Shown here one piece after another: positions 52,344 to 60,973 of a stretch of 60,973 nucleotides of DNA. The first letter of the stretch is position 1. Each line of letters opens with the position of its first letter. The notes under the pieces are model-generated. The model was given only the letters and a program-made list of their open reading frames with translations, did no database searches and was not told where the DNA came from. Position numbers and translations under genes: made by a program. Source of the DNA: Novosphingobium sp. FSW06-99 (GTDB taxonomy: Bacteria; Pseudomonadota; Alphaproteobacteria; Sphingomonadales; Sphingomonadaceae). The DNA is taken from the NCBI RefSeq assembly GCF_001519065.1, contig NZ_KQ954259.1, positions 170,769-231,741 on the forward strand. The letters run 5' to 3'.

Positions 52344-53816
52344 TCAATCGCGATCCTGGATCAGGCTGGCCAGGTCAACCACCGAACAGGTCTTGCCTTC
52401 GCTGGTGATGATCACCCGGCCCGGAAGGTTGTCGGGCCCGCCAGCATCGCGGCGGTTGCCCACTTCGTGCGGCACCAGTCGTTCGACCGCACGCAAGGTA
52501 TCAAGCAGAAATCCCGCCGAACGGCTGCCGTCGGTGGCAATCAGGATGAATTGCGGCGCCTGTGCACCCTCCACGCCAAGCAGACGGGCCAGATCGATGA
52601 TCGGCAGCGCCTTGCCGCGATGGGGGATGACCCCTTCGAATCGCGACAGGCCGGGTTCGAAGGCAATGCTTTGCAACCGGTCGAGCGGCAGGATTTCGGC
52701 CACATGTTCCAGCGGCACGGCATGTTGCCCCTGCCCCAGCGTGAACACCAGAAACGGCTGCCGTTTGCCGCCAAACCGGGCATCGTCGCGCGCCCGGTCG
52801 GTCAATTCGGCATCGCTGCCTTCTTCCATCCGCGCCAGATTGGCGAGTACCGGGCTGGCAGCCAGCGCGGCGCCGTCGAGCATGAAAATCGGCGGAACCC
52901 CGTCGAGAACACCCGCAATCAGGCTTTCTTCATCGATGGCAAAGCCATCGAGCGCCAGCCATGTTTCGCGGCGGATGCGGATCATGTCCTGCACCGCATC
53001 GATCCGCAGCGCGACGCGCCCCCCCTCGTTCAGCCGCACCACCACCGTGGCCATCGTGCGCGCCGGGCTGCACGTGCCCAGCCCCAGCAGGTGCAACGTG
53101 TCGGCGACAGGAATCCGCCGCCCGTTGTAATCGACGCTGGCCATCCACAACGGATCGCTCAACGCCGCAGGCTGCACCGCGCAGGCCGGCACTGCCGCCT
53201 CGATCACATCGGCAGCCAGGCCGAACCGGTGATCGCCCACGCCAAAGGTCAGCGTCGCCGTGCCACCGGCCAGCTTGACGCTGTCGGCCACCAGCCGGTC
53301 GGCCCCCTGGATCAGTCCGGGAAGACGCGCCAGCGCCTCGACATCGAGAATGACGCCGCTGCGACCGTCAAGCACGAAACCGGCGCTGATCAGCCCCAGT
53401 GATGCAGTCAGATGCCCCGGAATCAGGCTGATGGCGGTCTGCCGATCGTTGCCCAGATCGACCACGCCGCAAATCTGGTGCACCCCCACTCCGATCACCC
53501 CGTGCGGTGTGCGCAACACCATGATCACCGCAGGGGCGATCGCATCTGATGCGGCTTCGACACCGGGGTGCATCAGGTGCAGCAAGTCGACCACCGGCAC
53601 CAGCGCCCCGCGCAGATCGATGGCGCCGGTCACTTCGGCCAACGTGCGCGGGATCGCCGACAGAGCCGCCGGGTGCGGCACCACCTCACGGATCGCCGCA
53701 ATCGGCACGGCCAGATACATCGGGCCGATCCGGGTCAACCCATGGAGTGTGGATTGCGCCTGCAACGCAGGCGCCCCGTCAGTGTCAGGCGTCAGATCTG
53801 TCGCCGCGGTGGCCAT
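52344..53816 (-). CDS. Triple CheW-domain chemotaxis scaffold protein
   Basis: A 490-residue protein built of three tandem CheW domains (about residues 25-165, 185-320 and 350-488). Each has the CheW turn motifs: IREVVPHPAALSAIPRTLAE with GAIDLRGALVPVVDL; GLAADVIEAAVPA with YNGRRIPVADTLHLLG; and HAVPLEHVAEILPLDRLQS with GVIPHRGKALPIIDLARLLG. CheW couples receptors to the CheA kinase; multi-CheW proteins are rarer and may cross-link arrays. It starts 10 bp after the receptor gene stop, so the two are probably co-transcribed. No cheA gene lies in the window. Confidence 0.9.
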   Translation of the reverse strand: MATAATDLTPDTDGAPALQAQSTLHGLTRIGPMYLAVPIAAIREVVPHPAALSAIPRTLAEVTGAIDLRGALVPVVDLLHLMHPGVEAASDAIAPAVIMVLRTPHGVIGVGVHQICGVVDLGNDRQTAISLIPGHLTASLGLISAGFVLDGRSGVILDVEALARLPGLIQGADRLVADSVKLAGGTATLTFGVGDHRFGLAADVIEAAVPACAVQPAALSDPLWMASVDYNGRRIPVADTLHLLGLGTCSPARTMATVVVRLNEGGRVALRIDAVQDMIRIRRETWLALDGFAIDEESLIAGVLDGVPPIFMLDGAALAASPVLANLARMEEGSDAELTDRARDDARFGGKRQPFLVFTLGQGQHAVPLEHVAEILPLDRLQSIAFEPGLSRFEGVIPHRGKALPIIDLARLLGVEGAQAPQFILIATDGSRSAGFLLDTLRAVERLVPHEVGNRRDAGGPDNLPGRVIITSEGKTCSVVDLASLIQDRD

Positions 53817-53826
53817 GGCGCGGGAC

Positions 53827-56577
53827 TCAGGCCGCCGCGCTGTCCGACCGACCGCTGGCCGTGCGCGACAGGCGATGGATCAGGTCGACCACTTCGGCCG
53901 AGACGGTATCCTGCGACTGGGCAGAGGCGCTGATCGCCTCGATCGCATCGCCGGTGCGCATGACCGCATCCATGATCCCGCCAAAGGCGCCCGATGCCTC
54001 GCGCGAGCGTTCGGTGCCATGGCCGATGCGGCCGATCGACTGGTCGATCAGGCGGCTGATATCGCGTGCGGCAGTCGACGAGCGTTCGGCCAGTTTGCGC
54101 ACTTCGCCCGCCACCACGCTGAACCCCACCCCGTGTTCACCCGCGCGCGCCGCCTCGATTTCGGCATTGAATGCCAAGAGGTTGGTCTGGCCGGCGATTT
54201 CGCCGATGATCGCGACGATTTCGGCAATCCCCGAGGCGGAAGTCTGGATCAGCTCGATCGCCTCGATCGCCTTGGCCAGCGCCTCGTTGCCCTTTTCGGC
54301 ATTGGCACGGGTCGATTGCGACAGGCCGCTGGCGACTTTGGTGGCATCGTTGATCGCCGAAATCGATGTCGACAGGCGTTCGACCAGACTGCCCAGATCG
54401 CCCGCGCGGGCGCCGATCTCGCGCTCCATCAGCACCTGGTCGGTGATGTCGAAGGCATATTTGATAATCCGCACCGGTTCTCCGTGCAGATCGAGCAGCG
54501 GGTTGTAGGTCGCCTGAATCCACACATCGCGGTCATATTTACCCACGCGGTGGAACCGGCCCGCGCAATATTCGCCCCGGTTCAGCTTGCGCCAGAAATC
54601 GGCGTAGTCGCGGCTGCGGATATAGTCGGGCGAACAGAACATCGCATGGTGCTGCCCGGCAATCTCGCGCTGGGAATAGCCCATCGTCGACAGAAAATGA
54701 TCGTTGGCCGACAGCACTTTGCCGTCCAGATCAAACTCGATCACCGCCAGCGACTTGCCGATTGCCTGGACTTTGGCCTGAAACTCGTTGGCGGCGATCT
54801 TTTCGCGAGTCACATCGGTGGCGACCTTGCACACTTTTTTCGGTTTGCCGTCGGCGCCCAGAATCGGATCGTAACTGGCCTGGATCCAGAATTCCTCACC
54901 TCCCTTGCGCACACGCTTGAACTCGCCGCTGATAGACTCGCCGCGCGCCAGCCGTTCCCAGAACGTGGCATATTCGGCCGAGGCCGCGGTTTGCGCATCG
55001 CACAACATGCGATGATGGCGCCCCTGGATTTCATCGAGGCGATACCCCGACACGGCCAGAAAATTGGCATTGGCGGTGATGATATTGCCCGACAGGTCAA
55101 ATTCGATCGTCGCCTGGCTGCGGTTGATTGCCTCGATCTTTTCCTTCTGTTCGATCGCCAGTTCGTGGCTCTGGGTGATGTCATGGGCAAACTTGACCAC
55201 TTTGGCCACTTTGCCATCCAGATCGAGCACCGGATTGTAGGTGGCCCTGACCCACACGTCACGCCCGCCGCGCGCCACCCGGCGGAACACCCCGGCCACA
55301 TATTCACCTTGCGCCAGTTGCCGCCAGAACTGCGCATAGTCGGCACTGGCAACATAGCCGGGATCGCAGAACATCGAATGGTGCCGCCCGATCACCTCTT
55401 CGGCGGCATAGCCCATGGCGGTCAGGAAATTGGCGTTGACGGCCAGCACTTTGCCGGTCGTGTCAAATTCGATCACGGCCTGGCTGCGATCGATGGCCGA
55501 CAGCTTGCTGTCGGCTTCCAGCGCCTGCTTGCGCTGCTCGGTCACGTCCATCGCGACCTTCATGATCTTGTAAGGCTGGTTGTCGGCGTCGAAAATCGGA
55601 TTGTAGCTGGCCTGAATCCAGACTTCGCTGCCGTCCTTGCATATGCGCTGGTATTCGCCCTGGTCGAAATCGCCGCTCCCCAGCTTTTTCCAGAACTGGC
55701 GATAGGCAGGGCTGGCGGCATAGTCCTTGGCGCAGAAAATGCGGTGGTGGGCGCCGCGCAGGTCGTCGAGCGAATAGCCCATCAGATCGAGGAAATTGGC
55801 GTTGGCGGTCAGCACCCGACCTTCCAGATCGAATTCGATCAGCGCAAAGGCCCGATCGATCGCGGCCAGCCTGCTGACGGATTCTGCGCGCTGGTTCCAT
55901 TCAGCGGTTACATCGATGGCATAAGACAGCACCGAAACCAGCATTTCGCCATCCATCGTGGGCACAAACACCTCGCGCAGCCACACGTCATGGCCCGCGC
56001 TGCTGCGGTGCTTGCGCACGATCAGATCGTGGTGCGCCTGGGCAAACTGTCCCCACCACGCCGCCGGATCGGCAGGGCGCGAGGCATCGGTCCACAACGC
56101 GGTAAACGGCTGACCCGCCAGATCATCAAACGATGTTCCGACCAGCGAGGCATAGAGCGCGTTGCCGCCCCTGATCGTGCCATCGGGCGCATATTGGCAG
56201 ATGGCCAGCGCATGGTTGATGGCGTCGAAACGGTGCTTCAACAAGGCCAGATTGGCGTCGCTGCCACTGTGCCCCATGAACAGCACGCTGCCGCCGTGGC
56301 CTTCGGCCAGGCACGCGACACCCTGAAAATCGGCATGGCTTCCCCGCAATTCCACGGTTTCGCCCGCACGCACGCGATGCCAGGCTGCATCGGCATCGGC
56401 AAACAGGCCACCAAACGCGGCCTTGCCCGCGATGCCGTCACCCAGACTGTGCGTGGCCGTGCCGTTGGCCCCGGTCACGACCCCGGTCTTGCCGTCAAAC
56501 GACAGGATAACCAGGCTGTCGGCCAGATGCGCTGCGGCCTGACCCACCAGATCAAGTCGCGGTTGCTGGACTGTCAT
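53827..56577 (-). CDS. Soluble methyl-accepting chemotaxis protein with multiple PAS domains
   Basis: A 916-residue cytoplasmic receptor without membrane helices. After a degenerate N-terminal PAS-like segment (about 1-100) come one divergent PAS (about 108-230) and four closely similar PAS-PAC units of about 120 residues, each starting like [12 protein letters not shown] and ending like FAHDITQ. The units repeat NANFLxxMGY, HHxMFC and (W)IQASYNPI. The last 190 residues are a short MCP signalling hairpin with the tip [20 protein letters not shown]. The layout resembles BdlA- or Aer2-like sensors; a heme or flavin ligand is possible but not proven. The ATG has GGGGAA upstream. The triple-CheW gene follows. 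Confidence 0.9.
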   Translation of the reverse strand: MTVQQPRLDLVGQAAAHLADSLVILSFDGKTGVVTGANGTATHSLGDGIAGKAAFGGLFADADAAWHRVRAGETVELRGSHADFQGVACLAEGHGGSVLFMGHSGSDANLALLKHRFDAINHALAICQYAPDGTIRGGNALYASLVGTSFDDLAGQPFTALWTDASRPADPAAWWGQFAQAHHDLIVRKHRSSAGHDVWLREVFVPTMDGEMLVSVLSYAIDVTAEWNQRAESVSRLAAIDRAFALIEFDLEGRVLTANANFLDLMGYSLDDLRGAHHRIFCAKDYAASPAYRQFWKKLGSGDFDQGEYQRICKDGSEVWIQASYNPIFDADNQPYKIMKVAMDVTEQRKQALEADSKLSAIDRSQAVIEFDTTGKVLAVNANFLTAMGYAAEEVIGRHHSMFCDPGYVASADYAQFWRQLAQGEYVAGVFRRVARGGRDVWVRATYNPVLDLDGKVAKVVKFAHDITQSHELAIEQKEKIEAINRSQATIEFDLSGNIITANANFLAVSGYRLDEIQGRHHRMLCDAQTAASAEYATFWERLARGESISGEFKRVRKGGEEFWIQASYDPILGADGKPKKVCKVATDVTREKIAANEFQAKVQAIGKSLAVIEFDLDGKVLSANDHFLSTMGYSQREIAGQHHAMFCSPDYIRSRDYADFWRKLNRGEYCAGRFHRVGKYDRDVWIQATYNPLLDLHGEPVRIIKYAFDITDQVLMEREIGARAGDLGSLVERLSTSISAINDATKVASGLSQSTRANAEKGNEALAKAIEAIELIQTSASGIAEIVAIIGEIAGQTNLLAFNAEIEAARAGEHGVGFSVVAGEVRKLAERSSTAARDISRLIDQSIGRIGHGTERSREASGAFGGIMDAVMRTGDAIEAISASAQSQDTVSAEVVDLIHRLSRTASGRSDSAAA

Positions 56578-56839
56578 CGTGCATTCCCCAAACCCGTCGC
56601 GGCACCCGACGACACCATCGGACACGCCGTCTCTCGGCGATCCGGCAAACGTTTATCGGGGCAAACCCGTTAAGCTCCCGATGAGTGCGCAAATCCGGGA
56701 GATCACCTAGGCCCGCACACTGGCACGCGACGGCCAGGGCATCTTGTCCACAATGGAACCTATCCATTGCAGTGCGACCCGACCTGTCAGAGAGGCACCC
56801 GGTGCTGCCGTCATGGCCAGCCATCGGAGGGTTCCACCA

Positions 56840-58270
56840 GTGTCAGGCACTTTGCCCCAGTCCGCGATCCAGCGCGCCAGCAGCGAATGGTCGGCGCACG
56901 TGGCGCAAACCCGCCCGGCCATCCGCGCGCTGCTGGTCAGCATCGTGACCGGGCACCGCGATGATCTCCACCAACGCTATCTGGCCTATCTGGGCGATGA
57001 CCAGGCCATCGCCGACGTGTTTTCAGACCCCGCCGCGCGCGCCGACTTCGCCGACCGCTTTATCCGCTGGCTGCACGCGTTGCTGACGCTCGACCCCGCG
57101 GAACGCGACGCGTTTCAAACCCGGCAGGCCGAAGTCGGCAAGCTGATGTCGCGCATCGGTTTGCCCGCGCATGCGCTGTCGCGTTCGATGCGCAAATTGA
57201 AACTGTGGTTTATCACACAGTTGCGCGATCAGCCGATCGACCGCGCTGACGTGCTCGACGCGATGGCCCATGTAATCGTGGTGATCGACACCGCGATCGA
57301 AATTCGCGAACAGGGCTATCTGACCGACCGCGCCCAACAGGCGCGCGCCGAGGAAGCCTATCGCCTGCACGCGCTGGGACAGAACCTTGCCATGGAGCGC
57401 GAGCGCCAGCGCGCCGCGCTGATGGACTGGCTGCAAGGGCTGCTCGCGCGGCTCTACCAGGCCCAGGACGCAACCGACCTGCCCCGGCTGGAAAAATCGG
57501 AATTCGGGCTGTGGTTCGATCACAAGGCGCAACTGATGTTCGAAGGCGCGCCCGATCTTGCCCTGATTGCCAAGGCGATCGAACGCATCGATCGCACGAT
57601 CATCCCGCAGTTTGCCGCCCTGCTCGATGCCGACCGGGGCGAACTTGGCCGGATGATCGCATTGATCCAGACCGAAGTCGGATCGATCAAGTTTGCGCTC
57701 AACACCGTGTTCGACGCGCGCATGGAAATCGAAAACAGCCGTGATCCGCTGACCAACCTGCTCAATCGCCGGTTTCTGCCAACCGTGTTGATGCGCGAAA
57801 TCGCGGTGCAAAAGGCCCGCCAGCCGAGCGGATTTTGCCTGGTGATGCTCGATGTCGACTGGTTCAAGTCGATCAATGACGAATACGGGCATCTGGCTGG
57901 TGATCGGGTGTTGCAGCAACTGGCCGCCTGTGTGGTCAACACCGTGCGACCATCGGATTTCGTGTTTCGGTTCGGCGGCGAAGAGATCGCGATCGTGCTG
58001 GTCGATGCCGACGAGGCCAGGGGGATCGAAATCGCCGAAAACCTGCGCGCGCACATTGCCGGACTGACGGTGCGCCTGGCGGACCAGCGCGAACTGGCGG
58101 TTACCGCCAGCTTCGGCCTGGCCCCATGGCAGGGCGAACTGGATTATCAGCAATTGCTGGCACGCGCCGACCAGGCGCTTTATGCAGCCAAGACCGGGGG
58201 ACGCAACCGGGTCGAAGTCGCGCCGTTGCCGATCGAGGCGCTGGTCCAGCCCGCGCAACTGTCGCAATAA
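56840..58270 (+). CDS. Globin-coupled-sensor diguanylate cyclase, altered heme site
   Basis: A 476-residue DosC/YddV-like protein: an N-terminal globin-coupled-sensor domain (about 1-165), a helical middle domain with FGLWFDHKAQLMFEG, and a GGDEF domain (about 310-465). The catalytic motif is GGEEI instead of GGEEF, and RPSD five residues before it is a product-inhibition I-site, so c-di-GMP synthesis is likely. The globin signature reads VGKLMSRIGLPAHALSRSM; the usual proximal His of VHxRIG is Met103. GTG at 56840 with GGAGGG 8 bases upstream is the chosen start; an ATG at 56813 or 56753 is in frame. Divergent from the chemoreceptor. Confidence 0.85.
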   Translation: MSGTLPQSAIQRASSEWSAHVAQTRPAIRALLVSIVTGHRDDLHQRYLAYLGDDQAIADVFSDPAARADFADRFIRWLHALLTLDPAERDAFQTRQAEVGKLMSRIGLPAHALSRSMRKLKLWFITQLRDQPIDRADVLDAMAHVIVVIDTAIEIREQGYLTDRAQQARAEEAYRLHALGQNLAMERERQRAALMDWLQGLLARLYQAQDATDLPRLEKSEFGLWFDHKAQLMFEGAPDLALIAKAIERIDRTIIPQFAALLDADRGELGRMIALIQTEVGSIKFALNTVFDARMEIENSRDPLTNLLNRRFLPTVLMREIAVQKARQPSGFCLVMLDVDWFKSINDEYGHLAGDRVLQQLAACVVNTVRPSDFVFRFGGEEIAIVLVDADEARGIEIAENLRAHIAGLTVRLADQRELAVTASFGLAPWQGELDYQQLLARADQALYAAKTGGRNRVEVAPLPIEALVQPAQLSQ

Positions 58271-58347
58271 GCAAAATTGGGGTTGTCGCGATACCGTCGA
58301 CAGTGGTTTGGTGGGGCATCCCTGTGATCCGACGGAGCCCGACAGCC

Positions 58348-59151
58348 ATGACCGCACCCCAGCTTTCGACCGAAACGCGATCGGCCTTTCGCGATCGGGG
58401 TGTCGTCGTGTTGCGCGGGCTGTTTGCCGACTGGATCGATCCCTTGCGCGAAGGCGCGCGCCGCAATCTGGCCAGCCCCAGCCCGCTGCACCGCAATTAC
58501 ACCAATGGCCGGGCGCGCTTTTTCGGCGATTATTGCAACTGGGCGGCCATCCCCGAATTCAGCGCATTCGTGCGCGACAGCGCGGCGGGGGACGTGGCAC
58601 GCCAATTGATGGGATCGCGCGTGGCGCGGATCTTTCACGAACATCTGCTGGTCAAGGAAGCCGGTGCCGATATCCCCACCCCGTGGCACCACGACAGCCC
58701 CTATTATTGCGTGGCCGGGCAACAGACCGTCAGCCTGTGGCTGCCGCTCGATCCCGTCCCCCGCGAAATCTGCCTGGAATCGGTGGCGGGCAGCCATGCC
58801 TGGGGCAAACTGTTCCGCCCGCGCCGGTTTGACGGCACCGCCTATGATCACCAGACCGACGATCTGGTGGAGATGCCCGACATCTCGGCCGACCGCGATG
58901 CCTATGACATCGTGTCGTGGGATCTGGCCCCCGGCGATTGCATCGCGTTCAATTTCATGACCGTGCACGGCGCGCCGGGCAACCGCACCGCCGGCGCGCG
59001 CCGCGCGTTTTCCACCCGCTGGTTTGGCGAAGACGCGGTCTATGCCGACCGCGGCGGCGCCACATCGCCACCCTATCCCCACCTGGCCGAACGGTTGAAG
59101 GCCGGTGATCCGCTGCCGCTCGACGAATTCCCGATCATCGCCACCGCCTGA
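58348..59151 (+). CDS. Phytanoyl-CoA dioxygenase family protein
   Basis: A 267-residue Fe(II)/2-oxoglutarate-dependent oxygenase. The metal site is HXD: His114 and Asp116 in TPWHHDSPYYC, with the distal His in FMTVHGAPGNRT and a following Arg for 2-oxoglutarate. Other family segments are RIFHEHLLVKE and QTVSLWLPLDPV. The substrate is unknown. It begins 77 bp after the diguanylate cyclase and is followed 90 bp later by the amidohydrolase; the three may not be one unit. Confidence 0.88.
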   Translation: MTAPQLSTETRSAFRDRGVVVLRGLFADWIDPLREGARRNLASPSPLHRNYTNGRARFFGDYCNWAAIPEFSAFVRDSAAGDVARQLMGSRVARIFHEHLLVKEAGADIPTPWHHDSPYYCVAGQQTVSLWLPLDPVPREICLESVAGSHAWGKLFRPRRFDGTAYDHQTDDLVEMPDISADRDAYDIVSWDLAPGDCIAFNFMTVHGAPGNRTAGARRAFSTRWFGEDAVYADRGGATSPPYPHLAERLKAGDPLPLDEFPIIATA

Positions 59152-59241
59152 TCGTCGCCCCCCGCCAAAGGGTGGCGGGGCGTGCTTGCTCTTGGTTGCG
59201 GCGCGCGGCATGGTGAGCGCAATCGAACCAGGGGGATCGCG

Positions 59242-60973
59242 ATGCGCAAGGGTCTGTTCGTGGCGGCGCTGTTGGCGGGGGCCGGTCTGTGGCCAGCAGC
59301 GGTTGTGGCAAAAGAAGCGGTCGATCTCATTCTCCACGACGGCCAGGTGCTGACGGTCGATGCCGCGTTTTCGACGCGCACGGCCGTCGCGGTGCGCGCC
59401 GGGCGGATCGTCGCGACAGGCGGCGAGGACCTGCTCGAACGGTATGACGCGCCCACGGTCATCGATCTGCACGGGCGCACGCTGATGCCCGGATTTATCG
59501 ACACCCATCTCCATCCCATTCCGATCGGCCCCAGCGACATCAACCCGCTGGTGGCGCATTCGATCGTCGAAATTCAGGACATGGTGCGCAAAAAGGCGGC
59601 TGAACTGGGGCCGGGCAAATGGATCACCGGCTATGGCTGGCAGGAAGCCGCGCTGGCCGAAAAGCGCAATCTGACGCGTGCCGATCTCGATGCCGCAGCG
59701 CCCGACAATCCGGTGCTGCTGGTGCGCGCGGGCGCACATTCGGCAGCCGCCAATTCGCTGGCGCTGAAGCTGGCCGGGGTGACGCGCGACACGCCCGATC
59801 CCAAAGGCGGGCTGATCGAACACGATGCCCGTGGCGAGCCGGGCGGGATCATTCGCGAACGGCAGGACATTGTCGAACGGTTCATCCCGCCGCCCACCTG
59901 GGCCGAGATGAAGGCGCCGATGATCCGCACGCTGAAAGGATTTCTGGCGCTTGGCATCACCAGCTTTCACGACGCCAGCGGCAGGATCGATGACGAACCG
60001 GTTGGCCAGGGCGGCATCGCGCCGGCCGCGCCGGGCGCCGAAGTCGCCAGTGGCGAAATGACCTTTCGCCGCGCGCAGGCGCTCTATGCCGAAATGGGCG
60101 ACCAGTTGCCGCGCGTCACGATGTATATTTCCTATCCGGGCGCCGAGCGGCTGAAGGCGTTTCCGCACCATTCCGGGTATGGCACCGATCGGGTGCGGCT
60201 GGGTGCGATCGGCGAAAATCTGGTCGATGGCGGGTTTACCGGGCCGACCGCGTGGCTGCTGGTCGATTACAAGGGACAGCCCGGATTTCGCGGCAAGGGT
60301 CGCTATACCGATGCCGAATTGCAGGACATGGTCGATACCGCCAATCGCCTGGGCTGGCAGATGGGCCTGCATTGCATCGGCGATGCGGCGATCGTGCAGA
60401 CCATCAACGCCTATGCAAAGTCGTTGGAAGCGATTCCCGATCCCGCCCACGACAGCGCCGACCGCCGCTGGTTTACCGACCATTTCACCATCATGCCGCC
60501 CGATGCCACGATGGCGACGATGGCGCGCGACCATATCTGGATCGCGCAGCAGCCCAATTTTCTCTACAATCTGGAAAACCGTTATGTCGCGCTGCTCGAC
60601 GACTGGCGACTGGAACACAACAATTCGATCGCCACACCGGCGCACAAGTTCGGCATTTTCATGGCGTTCGGCAGCGACAATCTGCCGGTTGGGCCGCTGG
60701 TCGGGCTCTACGCCGCGATCACCCGCAAAGGTCCAAGCGGCGCGGTGCACGGAGCCGAAGAAGCGGTCAGCCGGGCGGAGGCGATCCGCATGTACACCGC
60801 CAACGGCGCCTGGTTTTCGCGCGAGGAACACGACAAGGGCACGATCGAACCCGGCAAGCTGGCCGACATGATCGTGCTGCCGTTCAATCCGCTGACCGCC
60901 GACCCCCAAGTGCTGCTGAACGGTCATGTCGACATGACGTTTGTCGGCGGCAAGCTGGTCTATGCCGTGAACT
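59242..60973 (+). CDS. Amidohydrolase family 3 protein (exported), 3-prime partial
   Basis: 577 residues are present and the frame is still open at the window edge. A signal peptide (MRKGLFVAALLAGAGLWPAAVVA) is followed by a metal-dependent amidohydrolase of the YtcJ-like group: LILHDGQVLTVDAAF and ATGGEDLLERY at the start, the HXH metal motif DTHLHPIPIG, QMGLHCIGDAAIV, MAFGSDNLPVG with the metal Asp, and the late family segment IEPGKLADMIVLPFNPL. The end (GKLVYAVN) is close to the normal C-terminus. GGGGGA precedes the ATG. Substrate unknown. Confidence 0.9.
   Translation, partial: MRKGLFVAALLAGAGLWPAAVVAKEAVDLILHDGQVLTVDAAFSTRTAVAVRAGRIVATGGEDLLERYDAPTVIDLHGRTLMPGFIDTHLHPIPIGPSDINPLVAHSIVEIQDMVRKKAAELGPGKWITGYGWQEAALAEKRNLTRADLDAAAPDNPVLLVRAGAHSAAANSLALKLAGVTRDTPDPKGGLIEHDARGEPGGIIRERQDIVERFIPPPTWAEMKAPMIRTLKGFLALGITSFHDASGRIDDEPVGQGGIAPAAPGAEVASGEMTFRRAQALYAEMGDQLPRVTMYISYPGAERLKAFPHHSGYGTDRVRLGAIGENLVDGGFTGPTAWLLVDYKGQPGFRGKGRYTDAELQDMVDTANRLGWQMGLHCIGDAAIVQTINAYAKSLEAIPDPAHDSADRRWFTDHFTIMPPDATMATMARDHIWIAQQPNFLYNLENRYVALLDDWRLEHNNSIATPAHKFGIFMAFGSDNLPVGPLVGLYAAITRKGPSGAVHGAEEAVSRAEAIRMYTANGAWFSREEHDKGTIEPGKLADMIVLPFNPLTADPQVLLNGHVDMTFVGGKLVYAVN

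Noticed and set aside
53260..56673. 1137-codon open frame opposite the chemoreceptor and CheW genes
   Set aside because: Its repeats mirror the PAS repeats on the other strand; the sense frames have clear domains.
58180..60927. 915-codon open frame opposite the dioxygenase and amidohydrolase
   Set aside because: Antisense to two genes with signal peptide and metal motifs; no family features.
1..60973. CRISPR array, transposase, phage or tRNA genes
   Set aside because: No regularly spaced repeats, DDE or integrase motifs, or cloverleaf-like segments were noticed on reading; a tRNA and repeat scan would settle it.

Overview
The window looks like a chromosomal segment of a GC-rich alphaproteobacterium, most likely of the Sphingomonadales (Novosphingobium/Sphingobium-like). 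This is inferred from gene content: TonB-dependent receptors, a hemC-hemD-mitofilin string, an extensin-like lipoprotein, a Sphingomonas-type alkaline phosphatase, a serC leader and SD-led ATG/GTG starts. No tRNA, rRNA, transposase, phage or CRISPR array was recognised. About 49 protein genes fill the window, and the last one runs off the right edge.

Left part (1-13.1 kb): serC with a short structured leader, a TPR-sulfotransferase, an AraC regulator, an extensin-like lipoprotein and a LuxR-type regulator with a degenerate receiver. Then comes a four-gene minus-strand cluster of a circularly permuted ATP-grasp protein, an alpha-E protein, a transglutaminase-like protein and the Anbu proteasome-like peptidase. 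Palindromic intergenic structures lie on both sides of the Anbu gene. An MFS transporter, an alpha/beta hydrolase and a DUF3455 protein follow. Middle-left (13.2-30.8 kb) is mostly housekeeping: uvrB, a lipoprotein, a helix-hairpin-helix membrane protein, tsaD-gpsA-flippase, hemC-hemD-mitofilin, a UbiH-type hydroxylase, alkaline phosphatase, a DsbD/ScsB-type reductase, an SDR and a second TPR-sulfotransferase.

The most distinctive region is 31.0-39.9 kb. It holds a TonB-dependent receptor, a TetR regulator and a tryptophan tryptophylquinone (TTQ) amine dehydrogenase operon in the order large subunit, MauE-like, MauD-like, small subunit, mono-heme cytochrome c. This is the layout I recall for the aromatic amine dehydrogenase (aau) locus of Alcaligenes faecalis. 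The operon continues by translational coupling into an XdhC-like gene and a MobA/MocA-like nucleotidyltransferase gene. Neither a diheme MauG gene nor a molybdenum hydroxylase structural gene is present. The likely flow is periplasmic amine oxidation by TTQ, electrons to cytochrome c, and release of an aldehyde.

Next are iron and phosphate genes (40.0-45.8 kb): a siderophore receptor plus PiuC behind three similar 15-bp operator-like sites, then a PiT phosphate transporter with a Pho-box-like repeat, and PPK2. The right part (45.9-61 kb) has secreted M28 and M16 peptidases and several small proteins. It also has signalling genes: a triple-CheW protein, a soluble multi-PAS chemoreceptor, and a globin-coupled-sensor diguanylate cyclase whose expected heme-ligand histidine is Met. 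A phytanoyl-CoA-type dioxygenase and a partial amidohydrolase end the window.
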